From Methylocella sp. (GTDB taxonomy: Bacteria > Pseudomonadota > Alphaproteobacteria > Rhizobiales > Beijerinckiaceae): a stretch of DNA of 64,000 nt. The stretch lies in contig JBBCGG010000001.1 in assembly GCA_037200525.1 (NCBI GenBank), forward strand, positions 831,526 through 895,525, read 5' to 3'. The notes beneath the pieces were generated by a model, which did not search any database, was not told where the DNA came from, and saw nothing but the letters and a program-made list of their open reading frames with translations. Positions 29,644-38,830 of this stretch are shown here, in pieces (position 1 is the stretch's first letter; every line of letters starts with the position of its first letter). A program made the position numbers and the translations under genes.

Positions 29644-31380
29644 TCAGTCGTTGAACTCGCGCCCCGCCCGCACTTCTTTCACGTAGCCGGCGCGGATGGT
29701 GAAGTCGCCGAAGTGCTCGCCCGCGCGCCTGTCACGGGCATAATGGGCGGCGACCTCGGCGATCGCCGCCAGAATGGAGTCCTCGCCGATATTTTCGAGA
29801 TACATTTTGTTCAGGCGCTCGCCGTGAAAGCCGCCGCCGAAATAGAGATTGTATTTGCCGGGGGCGCGGCCGGTAAGGCCGATTTCCGCAACATAGGGCC
29901 GCGCGCAGCCATTGGGGCAGCCAGTCATGCGAATGGTGATCGGCTCCTTCTCCAGCGCGTTGTCGGCGAGGATCTTTTCGATCTTGGTGACGAGCGAGGG
30001 CAGATAGCGTTCGCTCTCCGCCATCGCGAGGCCGCAGGTCGGCAGTGCGACGCAAGCCATGGAATTTAAGCGCAAAGCGCTCTGCTTATTGCGTTGATCC
30101 AGCCCATATGCTTTCAGCAGCGCTGCAATCTTCGGACGCGCTTTTGCCGGAATATCGGCGATCACGAGATTCTGGTTGGGCGTCAGCCGGAATGAGCCGG
30201 CATGAACCTCGGCGATGGCGCGTAGCCCGTCGAGAAGCGCAAAACCCTCGCGATTGACGATACGACCGTTCTCGATGAACAGAGTGAAATGGTGGCGGCC
30301 ATCCTTGCCCTTAGCCCAGCCGAGCGCGTCGCCATTGGTCGTGAAGTGGAAAGGCCGCGCCGGCTCAAAGACGAAACCCATTCGTGTCTCGATGTCCTGC
30401 TTGACCCAATCCAGCCCAAGATCGTCGATCGTATATTTGAAACGGGCGTGAGCGCGGTCGACGCGATCGCCATGGTCGCGCTGGACGCCGAGCACGGCGT
30501 CGGCGGCGGCGAGCAGTCCGTCTTTGGGAATGAATCCAATCACGTCGCCAAGCCGCGGATATGTCTTGGGCGCTTGGTCCGTGCGACCCATGCCGCCGCC
30601 GATCACGACATTATAGCCTTCGAGGCCATCACTTCCTGTAATGGCGATGAAGCCGAGATCCTGCGTATAGACGTCGATGTCATTGCTTGGCGGAATGACC
30701 AGACCGATTTTGAACTTTCGCGGCAGATACGTCGGGCCATAGAACGGCTCTTCCGGTTCGGACGTCGCCACGCGTTCCTCGCCGTACCAGATTTCGTGAT
30801 AGGCGCGCATGTTCGGAATGACATGAGCGCTGACCTGCTTGGCAGCATGATAAACTTTGGCGTGAAGCGCGGAAAGCTTCGGATTGATCGAGCACATGAC
30901 GCCGCGCACATCATCGCCGCAGGCGGAGATCGTATCGATCAGCGCTTCGTGCAAACCCTGGATGGTCGTCTTCAGATTATTCTTCAGCACCCAATGAAAT
31001 TGAAACGTCTGCCGCGTCGTGACGCGCAGCGAACCAGCGCCGTAAGCCCGCGCGAGTTCGTCTAGCTTTCGCCATTGCGCGGCCGTGCAAACGCCGCCGG
31101 GGAGACGCAGGCGGATGAGGAACTGATAAGCAGGCTCAAGCTTCTGGCGGCGGCGCTCGTCGCGCAGGTCCCGATCGTCCTGCACATAGATGCCATGAAA
31201 CTTCATCAGCTTGTTGTTGTCCTCGCCGGAGACGGCGCCGGTGATCGCGTCGAGGAGCCCCTCTTTGATCGTGCCGCGCAAATAATCGCTGCGCGCCTTC
31301 ATCCGCTCATCGGGACTTAGCTTGTCAAGCGGCTGCGAGATATCGCGGCTGCGATCCGGATGAGGCAAGGTCTTGGTCAT
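29644..31380 (-). CDS. cysI: Assimilatory sulfite reductase hemoprotein subunit
   Basis: This 578-residue siroheme/[4Fe-4S] protein reduces sulfite to sulfide with six electrons. The cluster and siroheme ligands are present: ACVALPTCGLA (Cx5C) and MTGCPNGCARP (Cx3C). Typical substrate-site segments appear (RVTTRQTFQFHWVLKNNLK; GDDVRGVMCSINP). The ATG at 31380 gives the normal N-terminus; the open frame upstream overlaps cysJ. It follows cysJ with 10 bases between, so the two are one operon. Together they feed sulfide to cysteine synthesis with epsC nearby. Confidence 0.95.
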   Translation of the reverse strand: MTKTLPHPDRSRDISQPLDKLSPDERMKARSDYLRGTIKEGLLDAITGAVSGEDNNKLMKFHGIYVQDDRDLRDERRRQKLEPAYQFLIRLRLPGGVCTAAQWRKLDELARAYGAGSLRVTTRQTFQFHWVLKNNLKTTIQGLHEALIDTISACGDDVRGVMCSINPKLSALHAKVYHAAKQVSAHVIPNMRAYHEIWYGEERVATSEPEEPFYGPTYLPRKFKIGLVIPPSNDIDVYTQDLGFIAITGSDGLEGYNVVIGGGMGRTDQAPKTYPRLGDVIGFIPKDGLLAAADAVLGVQRDHGDRVDRAHARFKYTIDDLGLDWVKQDIETRMGFVFEPARPFHFTTNGDALGWAKGKDGRHHFTLFIENGRIVNREGFALLDGLRAIAEVHAGSFRLTPNQNLVIADIPAKARPKIAALLKAYGLDQRNKQSALRLNSMACVALPTCGLAMAESERYLPSLVTKIEKILADNALEKEPITIRMTGCPNGCARPYVAEIGLTGRAPGKYNLYFGGGFHGERLNKMYLENIGEDSILAAIAEVAAHYARDRRAGEHFGDFTIRAGYVKEVRAGREFND

Positions 31381-31390
31381 CTCGTCGTCC

Positions 31391-33259
31391 TCAATAGACG
31401 TCGCGCTGATAGCGGTGGTCGCGTTGCAGGCCGCGCACATATTCATCCGCGGCGTCGCGGCCAAGGCTGCCATGGGCTTCTACAACGGCGATCAGAGCAG
31501 CGTGGACGTCTGGGGCGAGCCGGGCGGCGTCGCCGCAGACATAGACATGCGCGCCTTCTTCGAGCCAGGCGAAGACCTCGCGGCCATGCTCCAGCAATCT
31601 GTGCTGAACATATGCCTTTTCTGCGCCGTCGCGCGAGAAGGCGACATCCATGCGGCTCAACGCTTTGTCTTTAAGGTAGGCCTGCCATTCGGTCTGGTAA
31701 AGGAAATCGGTGCGAAAGTTGCGTTCGCCAAAGAATAGCCAGGAACGGCCCCGCGCGCCCCGCGCTTCGCGCTCTTGCATAAAGGCGCGATAGGGCGCGA
31801 CGCCGGTGCCGGCCCCGATCATGATGATCGCAATGTCGTCCGCTGGCAGACGAAAATGCGGATTGGCCTGGACATAGACAGGCGCGAGACTATCCGGCTC
31901 GCCGTGCTTGGCGAAATAACCCGACGCCACGCCCGCGCGGACTTCGCCATTCAGGATATAGCGCACCGTCGAGACTGTGAGATGCGCCTCATCCGGGTTC
32001 GCCGCGAGGCTCGAGGCGATCGAGTAAAGGCGCGGCTGCAATGGCCGCAAGCCAGCGACGAAAGTTTGAGGCTCCAGCCCCGGAACCGGGAACCGCCGGA
32101 TAAGATCGACAATGTGGTGCTCGTGGAGAAAGACGGCGCGTTCCTCCGCGCGTTCTCCCAGCAGCTCTTTCAAGGCGCTCGCGCCCGTCAATTCCGCCCA
32201 ATGCTCGAGGAAACGGGGCGTGGCGGCGGCGATCTCGTATCTCCGCTCCAGAGCTTCTCCGAGCGGTGCCTGACCATCCTTGAGCTTTAGCGGCGTCGCC
32301 GGATCAAATCCGAGGGTCGCCGCGATTGTCGCGACCAGCGCGGGATCGTTGCGCGGCGCAATGCCGAGCGCGTCGCCGGGCTCGAAGCCGAGGCCCGAGC
32401 CTGCAAGAGACAATTCGATGTGACGCGTCTCTTTGGAGGAGCCGCGCCCAGTCAAGACGATATTGCCGATGATCGTCGCCTGAAACGGATTGCGCTTGTC
32501 AAAACCGCCGCGTCGCGGCTCCGCCGCGGTCAGCGCCGCAGCTACGGTTTTTTCAGCGCTCTGGCCGCGATCAAGAGCAACGCGCGCCAGCGCGTCGGCG
32601 GTCCAGGCCGCGGCGGGGTCGTCATAATCAACATCGCAATCAACGCGCGGCAGAAGCCGGATCGCGCCAAGCTCCTCAAAGCGCCGGTCCAGACGCTTGC
32701 CCGCCTCGCAGAAGCGCTCGTAGGTAGAATCGCCAAGCGCCAGCACCCCGTAGCGCACTCCGGTCAGCGAGGGCGCTTTGCGTCCCTCAATGAACTCGAA
32801 GAAATCCACAGCCGGCTGCGGCGGGTCGCCTTCGCCATAAGTGCTCACGATGATAAGGAGGTCCTGCTCGTCCTTCAGTCGGCGCGGCTTGTAATCGCCC
32901 ATGTCGGCGATGACCGCCTCGAGGCCTAGGGCTTTCGCCTCGGAAGCCGCGGTTCGCGCCAGGGCCGCGCTGTTGCCGGTCTCCGTGCCATAGAGGATTG
33001 TTAGCGTGCGCGCCGCCACAGATTGGGCGGGCGTCGGCGGGATCGGAGTCGTCGCCCCGGACAGCGTGGCCTCCGTCAGGCCGCGCGCGCTCGCAAGGCC
33101 CGCGAAATAGCCGCTCAACCAAAGCGCTTGCCGCGGACTCAATGTCGCAGCTAGAGCGTCGATCTGATCCCATTGCTGCGTGGCGATTAGTTCCGTTCCG
33201 GGAAGCTTAGTTGGGTCCCAACTTTGCAAATTCGCTTTCCTGTTTAGCGTCCTCGTCAT
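31391..33259 (-). CDS. cysJ: Sulfite reductase flavoprotein subunit
   Basis: This protein (622 residues from the chosen start) is a diflavin reductase passing NADPH electrons to CysI. The order is flavodoxin domain (LTILYGTETGNSAALARTAA; VSTYGEGDPPQPA; GVLALGDSTYERFCEAG), then FAD-binding (QPRLYSIASSLAANPDEAHL) and NADPH-binding domain (IMIGAGTGVAPYRAFMQERE; LFFGERNFRTDFLY; VYVCGDAARLAPDVH). It ends in the family's RDVY C-terminus. ATG 33259 gives an N-terminus of typical length before the SPRQALWLSGYFAGL helix; an in-frame ATG at 33355 (MDLASILDNP) cannot be excluded and neither has a strong ribosome-binding site. Confidence 0.93.
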   Translation of the reverse strand: MTRTLNRKANLQSWDPTKLPGTELIATQQWDQIDALAATLSPRQALWLSGYFAGLASARGLTEATLSGATTPIPPTPAQSVAARTLTILYGTETGNSAALARTAASEAKALGLEAVIADMGDYKPRRLKDEQDLLIIVSTYGEGDPPQPAVDFFEFIEGRKAPSLTGVRYGVLALGDSTYERFCEAGKRLDRRFEELGAIRLLPRVDCDVDYDDPAAAWTADALARVALDRGQSAEKTVAAALTAAEPRRGGFDKRNPFQATIIGNIVLTGRGSSKETRHIELSLAGSGLGFEPGDALGIAPRNDPALVATIAATLGFDPATPLKLKDGQAPLGEALERRYEIAAATPRFLEHWAELTGASALKELLGERAEERAVFLHEHHIVDLIRRFPVPGLEPQTFVAGLRPLQPRLYSIASSLAANPDEAHLTVSTVRYILNGEVRAGVASGYFAKHGEPDSLAPVYVQANPHFRLPADDIAIIMIGAGTGVAPYRAFMQEREARGARGRSWLFFGERNFRTDFLYQTEWQAYLKDKALSRMDVAFSRDGAEKAYVQHRLLEHGREVFAWLEEGAHVYVCGDAARLAPDVHAALIAVVEAHGSLGRDAADEYVRGLQRDHRYQRDVY

Positions 33260-34003
33260 GTAATTATCTGCAAACCTCGGATTTATTTTGTCAGTTTCCG
33301 CCAGCCGCCACAACCCAAGGTCGCGAGGATTGTCCAGGATGCTTGCTAAATCCATCGTACAGAATTCAAACCGCGATAAACTTGCGGTAAATCGACGGGA
33401 ATTGCGCGGCAGAGGGCCCAATGTCTTGGAAACAAGCGGATTGACGGACTTGTCAATTTTGCGGCGACTCTATAACTTCCAGCTTAGGCTTGGGGGATCC
33501 TTGGTAAATATAAGCTAATTCAACGAGTTGCCACGTGATCCAATATGACTGCGCGCTCTTTTGATTAAGGTCAGGTAAGACAAATGCGGAGCGAGCGCGT
33601 CAGGAAGTTTCGCTGAGCACACCACAAAAGGCGACGCGTGGACAGTTTTTCAAATTTCTCCGATGAAACAGCTAATGCGACAAATTGGCTTCAAATGACA
33701 CTGCTGAGCACAATCGGACAGGCATTTTGTAACCGGGTCCTGCGCGCGCCGCTGCTCGCCGCCGCAACCCTTGTATTCACGATGCCGGAGAAAATGGCCT
33801 TCGAAATCAAGCGCTGCGCCCGATCATCTGCTGGCGCTCCGCTGCCGGATGCATAGCGCGGATCGCAATGGAAGGCTGCCGGTAGCGCACGCTGTCGAAC
33901 GGCTTGGCCTGCCGATCGGCCGAACCAAGCCGGCGCTCACAACGCTGAATCGCCCTGCGCGCCTAATCAAGACAATCGACAAGAAATTCGAACGGGAGGA
34001 AAT
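33260..34003. other. Long divergent intergenic region between cysJ and the lactate permease gene
   Basis: 744 bases (about 650 if cysJ starts at 33355). Several short open frames occur on both strands, but none shows a ribosome-binding site or recognisable product. It must hold the control regions of both the sulfite reductase operon and the lactate permease gene. A TTGACA hexamer lies on the reverse strand near 33445 without a clear -10 partner. No named operator is evident. Confidence 0.4.
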
Positions 34004-35632
34004 ATGTTCCACCAAATTCTGACGCCGGTTGGCGACAACCTGGCTTTATCGTTTCTGGTCGCGGTCGCGCCAATCGCGGTAGTGCTGATAATGCTCGGCG
34101 TGTTGCGCCGCCCGGCATGGCAGGCGTCGCTGGGCGGCCTCATCGTCGGCTTCGCCATCGCCGTGCTGATTTGGCAATTTCCGGTCGGCCTCGCGCTCAA
34201 CAGCATTGCCGCCGGCGCGGTGTTTGCGCTGTGGCCGGTGATGTGGATCGTATTCAACGCGCTGCTGCTTTACAATATTGCAGTCGTATCGGGACAATTC
34301 GACGCTTTCCGCGATTGGGTTCTGAACCACCTCCCGAATGATCGGCGCATCGTGCTGGTGGTGATCGGTTTCTGTTTCGGCTGTTTGCTGGAGGGCATCT
34401 CCGGCTTCGGCACGCCTGTCGCCATCACCAGCGCTTTGCTGATCCTCGTCGGCTTTCCGGCGCTGGAAGCGCTGACCTTCACGTTGATTTTCAATACGGC
34501 GCCCGTTGCGTTCGGCGCGCTCGGCGTCCCGGTCACTGTGCTCGGCCAGGTCACCGGCATATCTCCGGTGACGTTAGGGGCCATGATCGGACGCCAGCTG
34601 CCCTTTATTGCAATGCTATTGCCGTTCTATGTGATGACTCTCTACGGCGGGACGCGGTCCTTGCGCGCCTTGTGGCCGGTGCTGCTGGTGGCCGGCGGCA
34701 GCTTCGCGCTCGGACAGTTCGTGTCCTCGAACTTTCTCGACTATGCTCTGACCGATGTGCTCTCATCGCTCACATCGCTGATCGCGACGCTGGCTTTTCT
34801 CCGCGTCTGGCAGCCTGCGCCCGACCCGGAGTTTTCGGTTCGTCTCCGGGCGGTGCAGGACGGCGCCGCGGATATCGGTCCGAAGCCAACGGGTAAGCTG
34901 TCCGCCTGGCAAGGGTGGCTGCCTTGGATCATTGTCTCAGCGATCGTGATCGTGTGGACTCACCTCAAGGTGTTCACGATCGGGCAGAACGTCATACCTT
35001 GGCCGGGTCTGCACAATCAGATCCTTATCACCCTCTACAACAATAAGCCTTACGCCGCGAACTGGGTGTTCCAGCCATTGGCGACGGGCACAGCCATCCT
35101 TCTGTCTGCGATTATCACAGCGGCCTGCGTCGGGGTCGGCCCTCGCAAGTTCGTCGATTGCATGGGCATGACCTGGCGCCAAAGCCGGATTGCGGTCCTG
35201 ACCGTCACCTTGATCGTGGGTCTCGCCTATCTGATGAATTACTCGGGACTGAATTACACCCTCGGCCTCGGCGTCGCATCGATGGGATTCATCTTCCCGT
35301 TAGTATCGCCGTTCCTTGGCTGGATCGCAGTATTTCTCTCCGGCAGCGATACGTCGGGCAATGCTCTGTTTGGCAATCTGCAAGTCGTGGCCGCAAACCA
35401 GCTTGGCCTCAATCCCGTGCTCATCGCGGCGACAAACTCTTCAGGCGGCGTGATGGGCAAGATGATCTCGCCCCAAAACATCGCGACCGGCGCTTCCGTG
35501 ACCGATCTGAAAGGGCAGGAGGGCGTGATATTCGCTCGCACATTCAAGCACAGCATCGCGCTAACCGTGCTGCTCGGCTTCCTTGTCTTGCTGCAACAGT
35601 ATGTGACGCCGTGGATGATTCCAAATCACTAG
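34004..35632 (+). CDS. lctP: L-lactate permease
   Basis: This 542-residue inner-membrane protein matches the LctP/LldP lactate-proton symporter family, with about 12-14 helices. Recognisable stretches are GVLRRPAWQASLGGLIVGFA, MWIVFNALLLYNIAVVSGQF, CFGCLLEGISGFGTPVAITS and FLGWIAVFLSGSDTSGNALF, plus SSGGVMGKMISPQNIATGA near the end. Length is standard. GGGAGGAA precedes the ATG at 34004. A terminator follows directly, so it is transcribed apart from lutABC, but its position upstream of the lactate oxidation genes confirms the substrate. Confidence 0.95.
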   Translation: MFHQILTPVGDNLALSFLVAVAPIAVVLIMLGVLRRPAWQASLGGLIVGFAIAVLIWQFPVGLALNSIAAGAVFALWPVMWIVFNALLLYNIAVVSGQFDAFRDWVLNHLPNDRRIVLVVIGFCFGCLLEGISGFGTPVAITSALLILVGFPALEALTFTLIFNTAPVAFGALGVPVTVLGQVTGISPVTLGAMIGRQLPFIAMLLPFYVMTLYGGTRSLRALWPVLLVAGGSFALGQFVSSNFLDYALTDVLSSLTSLIATLAFLRVWQPAPDPEFSVRLRAVQDGAADIGPKPTGKLSAWQGWLPWIIVSAIVIVWTHLKVFTIGQNVIPWPGLHNQILITLYNNKPYAANWVFQPLATGTAILLSAIITAACVGVGPRKFVDCMGMTWRQSRIAVLTVTLIVGLAYLMNYSGLNYTLGLGVASMGFIFPLVSPFLGWIAVFLSGSDTSGNALFGNLQVVAANQLGLNPVLIAATNSSGGVMGKMISPQNIATGASVTDLKGQEGVIFARTFKHSIALTVLLGFLVLLQQYVTPWMIPNH

Positions 35633-35647
35633 TAGAACAAGAAGAGC

Positions 35648-35675
35648 CCGCGCCTTCAATCGAGGGCGCGGTTTT
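35648..35675 (+). terminator. Rho-independent terminator of lctP
   Basis: CCGCGCC pairs with GGCGCGG across a ten-base loop and is followed by TTTT. It begins 15 bases after the lctP stop. The remaining 284 bases before lutA hold no recognisable gene. Confidence 0.72.
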
Positions 35676-35959
35676 CAAGTTCATGACGCTCATAAGGACG
35701 ACCGTCATGGCCTTCCCGCCGGTAATTGTCAGAGGCTTGGCGATGGGCTATCGTCCGGGGAATTGATCAAGCCGTGGCCGAAGCCTTCTCATGATTAATG
35801 CGCAATCGATGGTTGTCGCTTCCGTCGCGACGAACCGGTTCAGTCATGAAGAGACGATTCTCCGCTTCGGGTTTCCGCATTCGATCACACTAATCTGAAT
35901 TATCGGCGTCCTCGTCATGCTCCAACTCTATGTCTATTCCTTCACGCAGGCGGTGACTC

Positions 35960-36721
35960 ATTAGCGCAGGCCCGAAAGTCGGACTATTCGTCACCTGTCT
36001 CGCCGATCTGTTTCGGCCGCGAACGGGGTTTGCCGCGCTTAGCCTGCTTGAACGCGCGGGATGCGCGGTCGAGGTTCCGCAAATCCAGACCTGCTGCGGC
36101 CAACCGGCCTTCAATTCCGGCGATTCCGCCGACGCGCGCGAACTCGCCAAGAAGGTCATTTCCGCCTTCGAGCGTTTCGATTATATCGTCGCTCCGTCAG
36201 GTTCATGCATGGGGATGATCAAGCTGCACTATCCCGAACTCTTCGCGGATGATCCGGCTTGGAGGCTGCGCGCGGAAAAACTGGCTGCGCGCGGCTACGA
36301 GCTCTTAAGCTTTCTCGTCGATGTCTGCGACTATCGCCCGGCAGGCGTCGCGCTTGCTGCGACCGCGACCTATCACGATACCTGCTCTGGCCTGCGCGAA
36401 CTCAAGGTCGAGAAGCAACCGCGCGCGCTTCTCGCGCAAGTCGAAGGCCTCCGTCTGACGCCCTTGCCCGACGTTGAAGCCTGCTGCGGATTCGGTGGAA
36501 CGTTCTGCGTCAAATACCCTTCGATCTCCAACGCGATCGTCGAAGCGAAGGCGGAAAATATCGAATCGACGAAAGCTGATCTATTGCTCGGCGGCGATCT
36601 TGGATGCCTGATGAACATGGCGGGCAAGCTTCATCGGCGCGGCTCTCGCGTGCGGGCCTTCCATGCCGCTGAAATAATCGCCGGGATGGGCGATGGCCCG
36701 GCGATCGGCGAGGAGAGCTAG
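35960..36721 (+). CDS. lutA: LutA/LldE iron-sulfur subunit of L-lactate oxidation, apparent ATT start
   Basis: The frame encodes 253 residues matching LutA (YkgE/LldE), a CCG-domain protein that works with LutB and LutC to oxidise L-lactate to pyruvate. Both CCG motifs are present (IQTCCGQPAFNSGD and VEACCGFGGTFCVK). The homologous N-terminus, PKVGLFVTCLADLFRP, starts just after an in-frame TGA at 35954-35956. Between them the only start-like codon is ATT at 35960-35962, giving (M)SAGPKVGLFV, with an AGGCGGTG ribosome-binding-like run a few bases before it. The first in-frame ATG is at 36209, inside the conserved domain. Either ATT is used, as in infC, or the ATG was mutated. lutB follows three bases after the stop. 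Confidence 0.85.
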   Translation: MSAGPKVGLFVTCLADLFRPRTGFAALSLLERAGCAVEVPQIQTCCGQPAFNSGDSADARELAKKVISAFERFDYIVAPSGSCMGMIKLHYPELFADDPAWRLRAEKLAARGYELLSFLVDVCDYRPAGVALAATATYHDTCSGLRELKVEKQPRALLAQVEGLRLTPLPDVEACCGFGGTFCVKYPSISNAIVEAKAENIESTKADLLLGGDLGCLMNMAGKLHRRGSRVRAFHAAEIIAGMGDGPAIGEES

Positions 36722-36724
36722 AGC

Positions 36725-38143
36725 ATGACTCTCGCCGAAGCGGATACCTTCAAAGCGCGCGCTGACGCGGCGCTCGCCGATCGCGATCTGAAAATTGCGA
36801 TCGACCGCACAACCCGTACGGCGCGGAGCAAACGCGACGCCGCCGTCGCGGATTGGCCAGGCTTCGCCAAGGCCCGCGATCTTGCTCGCCGCATCAAAGA
36901 TCATGTCATCGAGAACCTCGATCACTATCTGATCGAGTTCGAACGCAATGCGCAAGCATCGGGCGCAAAGGTGCATTACGCTGCGACGGCGGAGGAGGCC
37001 TGCCAGATCGTCGTCGCCATTTGCCGCGACGCCAAGGCGCAAACGATTACCCGTTCAAAGTCGATGCTCGGCGAGGAGATCGGCCTTCCGCACGCGCTTG
37101 ACGAGGCCGGCCTCAATCGCGTCGAGACCGATCTTGCCGAGCATATCGTGCAGCTTTCCCATGATCGGCCTTCGCATATCATCTGGCCGGCCTTGCATCA
37201 CAAGCGCGAAGACATCGCGGCGCTGTTTCGCGAACATCATCAGGCACCGCAAAACAGCGACGATATTCCGGCGATGGTGGCGAGCGCGCGGCGGGCGTTG
37301 CGCGGCAGTTTTCTCGCCGCCGACGTCGGCATTTCAGGCGCGAATTTCCTCATTGCGGACAGCGGCGCCATTTGCACAGTGACCAATGAAGGCAACGCGG
37401 AATTGACGACGACGATTCCTCGCGTCCATATCGTCACCGCCGGAATTGAGAAGCTGGTCCCAAGCCTGACGCATGCTTTCGCGCTGCTGCGCCTTCTCGT
37501 CCGCTCGGCGACCGGCGCCGACATCACGCAATACACGACATTCCATTGCGGCCCCAAGCGGCAGGGCGATCTCGACGGTCCGCAAGAGTTTCATATCGTT
37601 CTCGTCGATAACGGCCGCACGCGCATGCTCGAGCAGGGGCTAGGCGAAATGCTGCGATGCCTGCGCTGCGGCGCCTGCATGAACCATTGCGTTGTTTTCA
37701 ACGAAATCGGCGGTCATGCCTACGGCGGCGTTTATCCAGGGCCGATGGGCGCGGTGCTGACGCCCATTCTCGATGGATTGGAGAAGTCGCGCGATCTCGC
37801 CCACGCTTGCACTTTGAATGGGCGGTGCCAGGCGGTCTGCCCCGTCGACATCCCTTTGCCGACCATGCTGCGCGGCTGGCGTGAAAAAAGCTGGAGCCAA
37901 GGGCTCGAACCGCAGTCGCAACGCAGCCTTCTCGGGATTTGGGCGTTTGTCGCCAACCATGCAGCGCTCTATAGAATCGGGACGATTTTCGCCGTTAAGG
38001 CGATTCGCCTATTCGCAAAAGACGGATGGATCAGCAAGCTGCCTTTTGCAGGCGGCTGGACGCGTTATCGCGATTTTCCCAAGCCGGCCGCGCGAACCTT
38101 CATGCAGGAATATCAGGCCCAAAAGCGAGAGAAGAGCGCATGA
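36725..38143 (+). CDS. lutB: LutB/LldF iron-sulfur subunit of L-lactate oxidation
   Basis: This 472-residue protein is the LutB component. The N-terminal two thirds are the LUD domain (TRSKSMLGEEIGLPHALDEA; FLAADVGISGANFLIADSGA; LTTTIPRVHIVTAGIEKLVP). The C-terminal third carries two ferredoxin-like clusters, MLRCLRCGACMNHC and HACTLNGRCQAVCPVDIPLP. It overlaps lutC by four bases (ATGA) and follows lutA closely, so the three are one operon. Electrons from lactate presumably pass through these clusters to the respiratory chain. Confidence 0.94.
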   Translation: MTLAEADTFKARADAALADRDLKIAIDRTTRTARSKRDAAVADWPGFAKARDLARRIKDHVIENLDHYLIEFERNAQASGAKVHYAATAEEACQIVVAICRDAKAQTITRSKSMLGEEIGLPHALDEAGLNRVETDLAEHIVQLSHDRPSHIIWPALHHKREDIAALFREHHQAPQNSDDIPAMVASARRALRGSFLAADVGISGANFLIADSGAICTVTNEGNAELTTTIPRVHIVTAGIEKLVPSLTHAFALLRLLVRSATGADITQYTTFHCGPKRQGDLDGPQEFHIVLVDNGRTRMLEQGLGEMLRCLRCGACMNHCVVFNEIGGHAYGGVYPGPMGAVLTPILDGLEKSRDLAHACTLNGRCQAVCPVDIPLPTMLRGWREKSWSQGLEPQSQRSLLGIWAFVANHAALYRIGTIFAVKAIRLFAKDGWISKLPFAGGWTRYRDFPKPAARTFMQEYQAQKREKSA

Positions 38144-38814
38144 GCGTGCGAGACGATATTCTTGCCGCGATAAGGCGCAATCTGCATCGCGAGCCGCAGG
38201 AGCCAGCCGCGATCGCCGCCGCAGCGGAGGCGCTGGCGGGAGAGTCGAAGGACAGCTGGCCGCTGCTTCCGCAAGCCGATCTGGTTGAGGCGTTCGCCGC
38301 TCGCGTTGTCTCGGCCAAAGTGGTCGGCGCTTCCGTTGACAGGGTGAAGCGCTTGGAAGATGCGCCTGAGGCTGTGCGCCGCTATTGCGCGGTCCATGGT
38401 CTGGATTGGGCCATCGTCTTGCAGCCCGATCCCGCTTTGCAACAGCTCGATTGGAGCGGGTTCGAGATCAAGGCGACGGCCGGCGGCGATGAAATGCTGG
38501 CGATCGCGAAAGCGCGATGGGGCATTGCGGAAACCGGCACGCTCGTGTTCCATTCCGGCCCGACGTCTCCAACCTTATTGTCCTTCCTGCCGATGCACCA
38601 TATTTGCGTCATCGAGCATGAGCGCATACTCGCACATCTTGAGGATTACGCGCTGGCGGAGAAGGGCGCAAAAGCGCCGCGCAATGTCAATCTCATTACC
38701 GGGGCCAGCGGCACCGCCGATATTGAAGGCGCTCTCGTCAAAGGCGCGCATGGGCCGGGCTATCTGCATGTGATCATCGTCGATGGACGGGATCTTGATG
38801 AGCGCAAGCCCTGA
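38140..38814 (+). CDS. lutC: LutC/LldG lactate utilisation protein
   Basis: This 224-residue LUD-domain protein completes the lactate oxidation complex. Family features are the N-terminal SVRDDILAAIRRNLHRE helix, WGIAETGTLVFHSGPTSPTL and the C-terminal LITGASGTADIEGALVKGAH followed by GPGYLHVIIVDG. The ATG at 38140 overlaps the lutB stop; an upstream in-frame ATG would overlap lutB by over 100 bases and is rejected. The stop codon lies in the palindrome at 38811-38830. Confidence 0.93.
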   Translation: MSVRDDILAAIRRNLHREPQEPAAIAAAAEALAGESKDSWPLLPQADLVEAFAARVVSAKVVGASVDRVKRLEDAPEAVRRYCAVHGLDWAIVLQPDPALQQLDWSGFEIKATAGGDEMLAIAKARWGIAETGTLVFHSGPTSPTLLSFLPMHHICVIEHERILAHLEDYALAEKGAKAPRNVNLITGASGTADIEGALVKGAHGPGYLHVIIVDGRDLDERKP

Positions 38815-38830
38815 TCCCGATCGGGATCAG
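38811..38830. terminator. Perfect 20-bp palindrome containing both convergent stops
   Basis: CTGATCCCGATCGGGATCAG is fully self-complementary. The lutC stop (TGA) and the stop of the facing tetR gene (TGA on the reverse strand) both lie in it. It may serve as a two-way transcript end, though there is no T-run and no loop. Confidence 0.45.

Noticed and set aside
33638-33856. 72-codon plus-strand frame upstream of lctP
   Set aside because: No ribosome-binding site or recognisable product; hydrophobic stretch too weak to call a membrane peptide.
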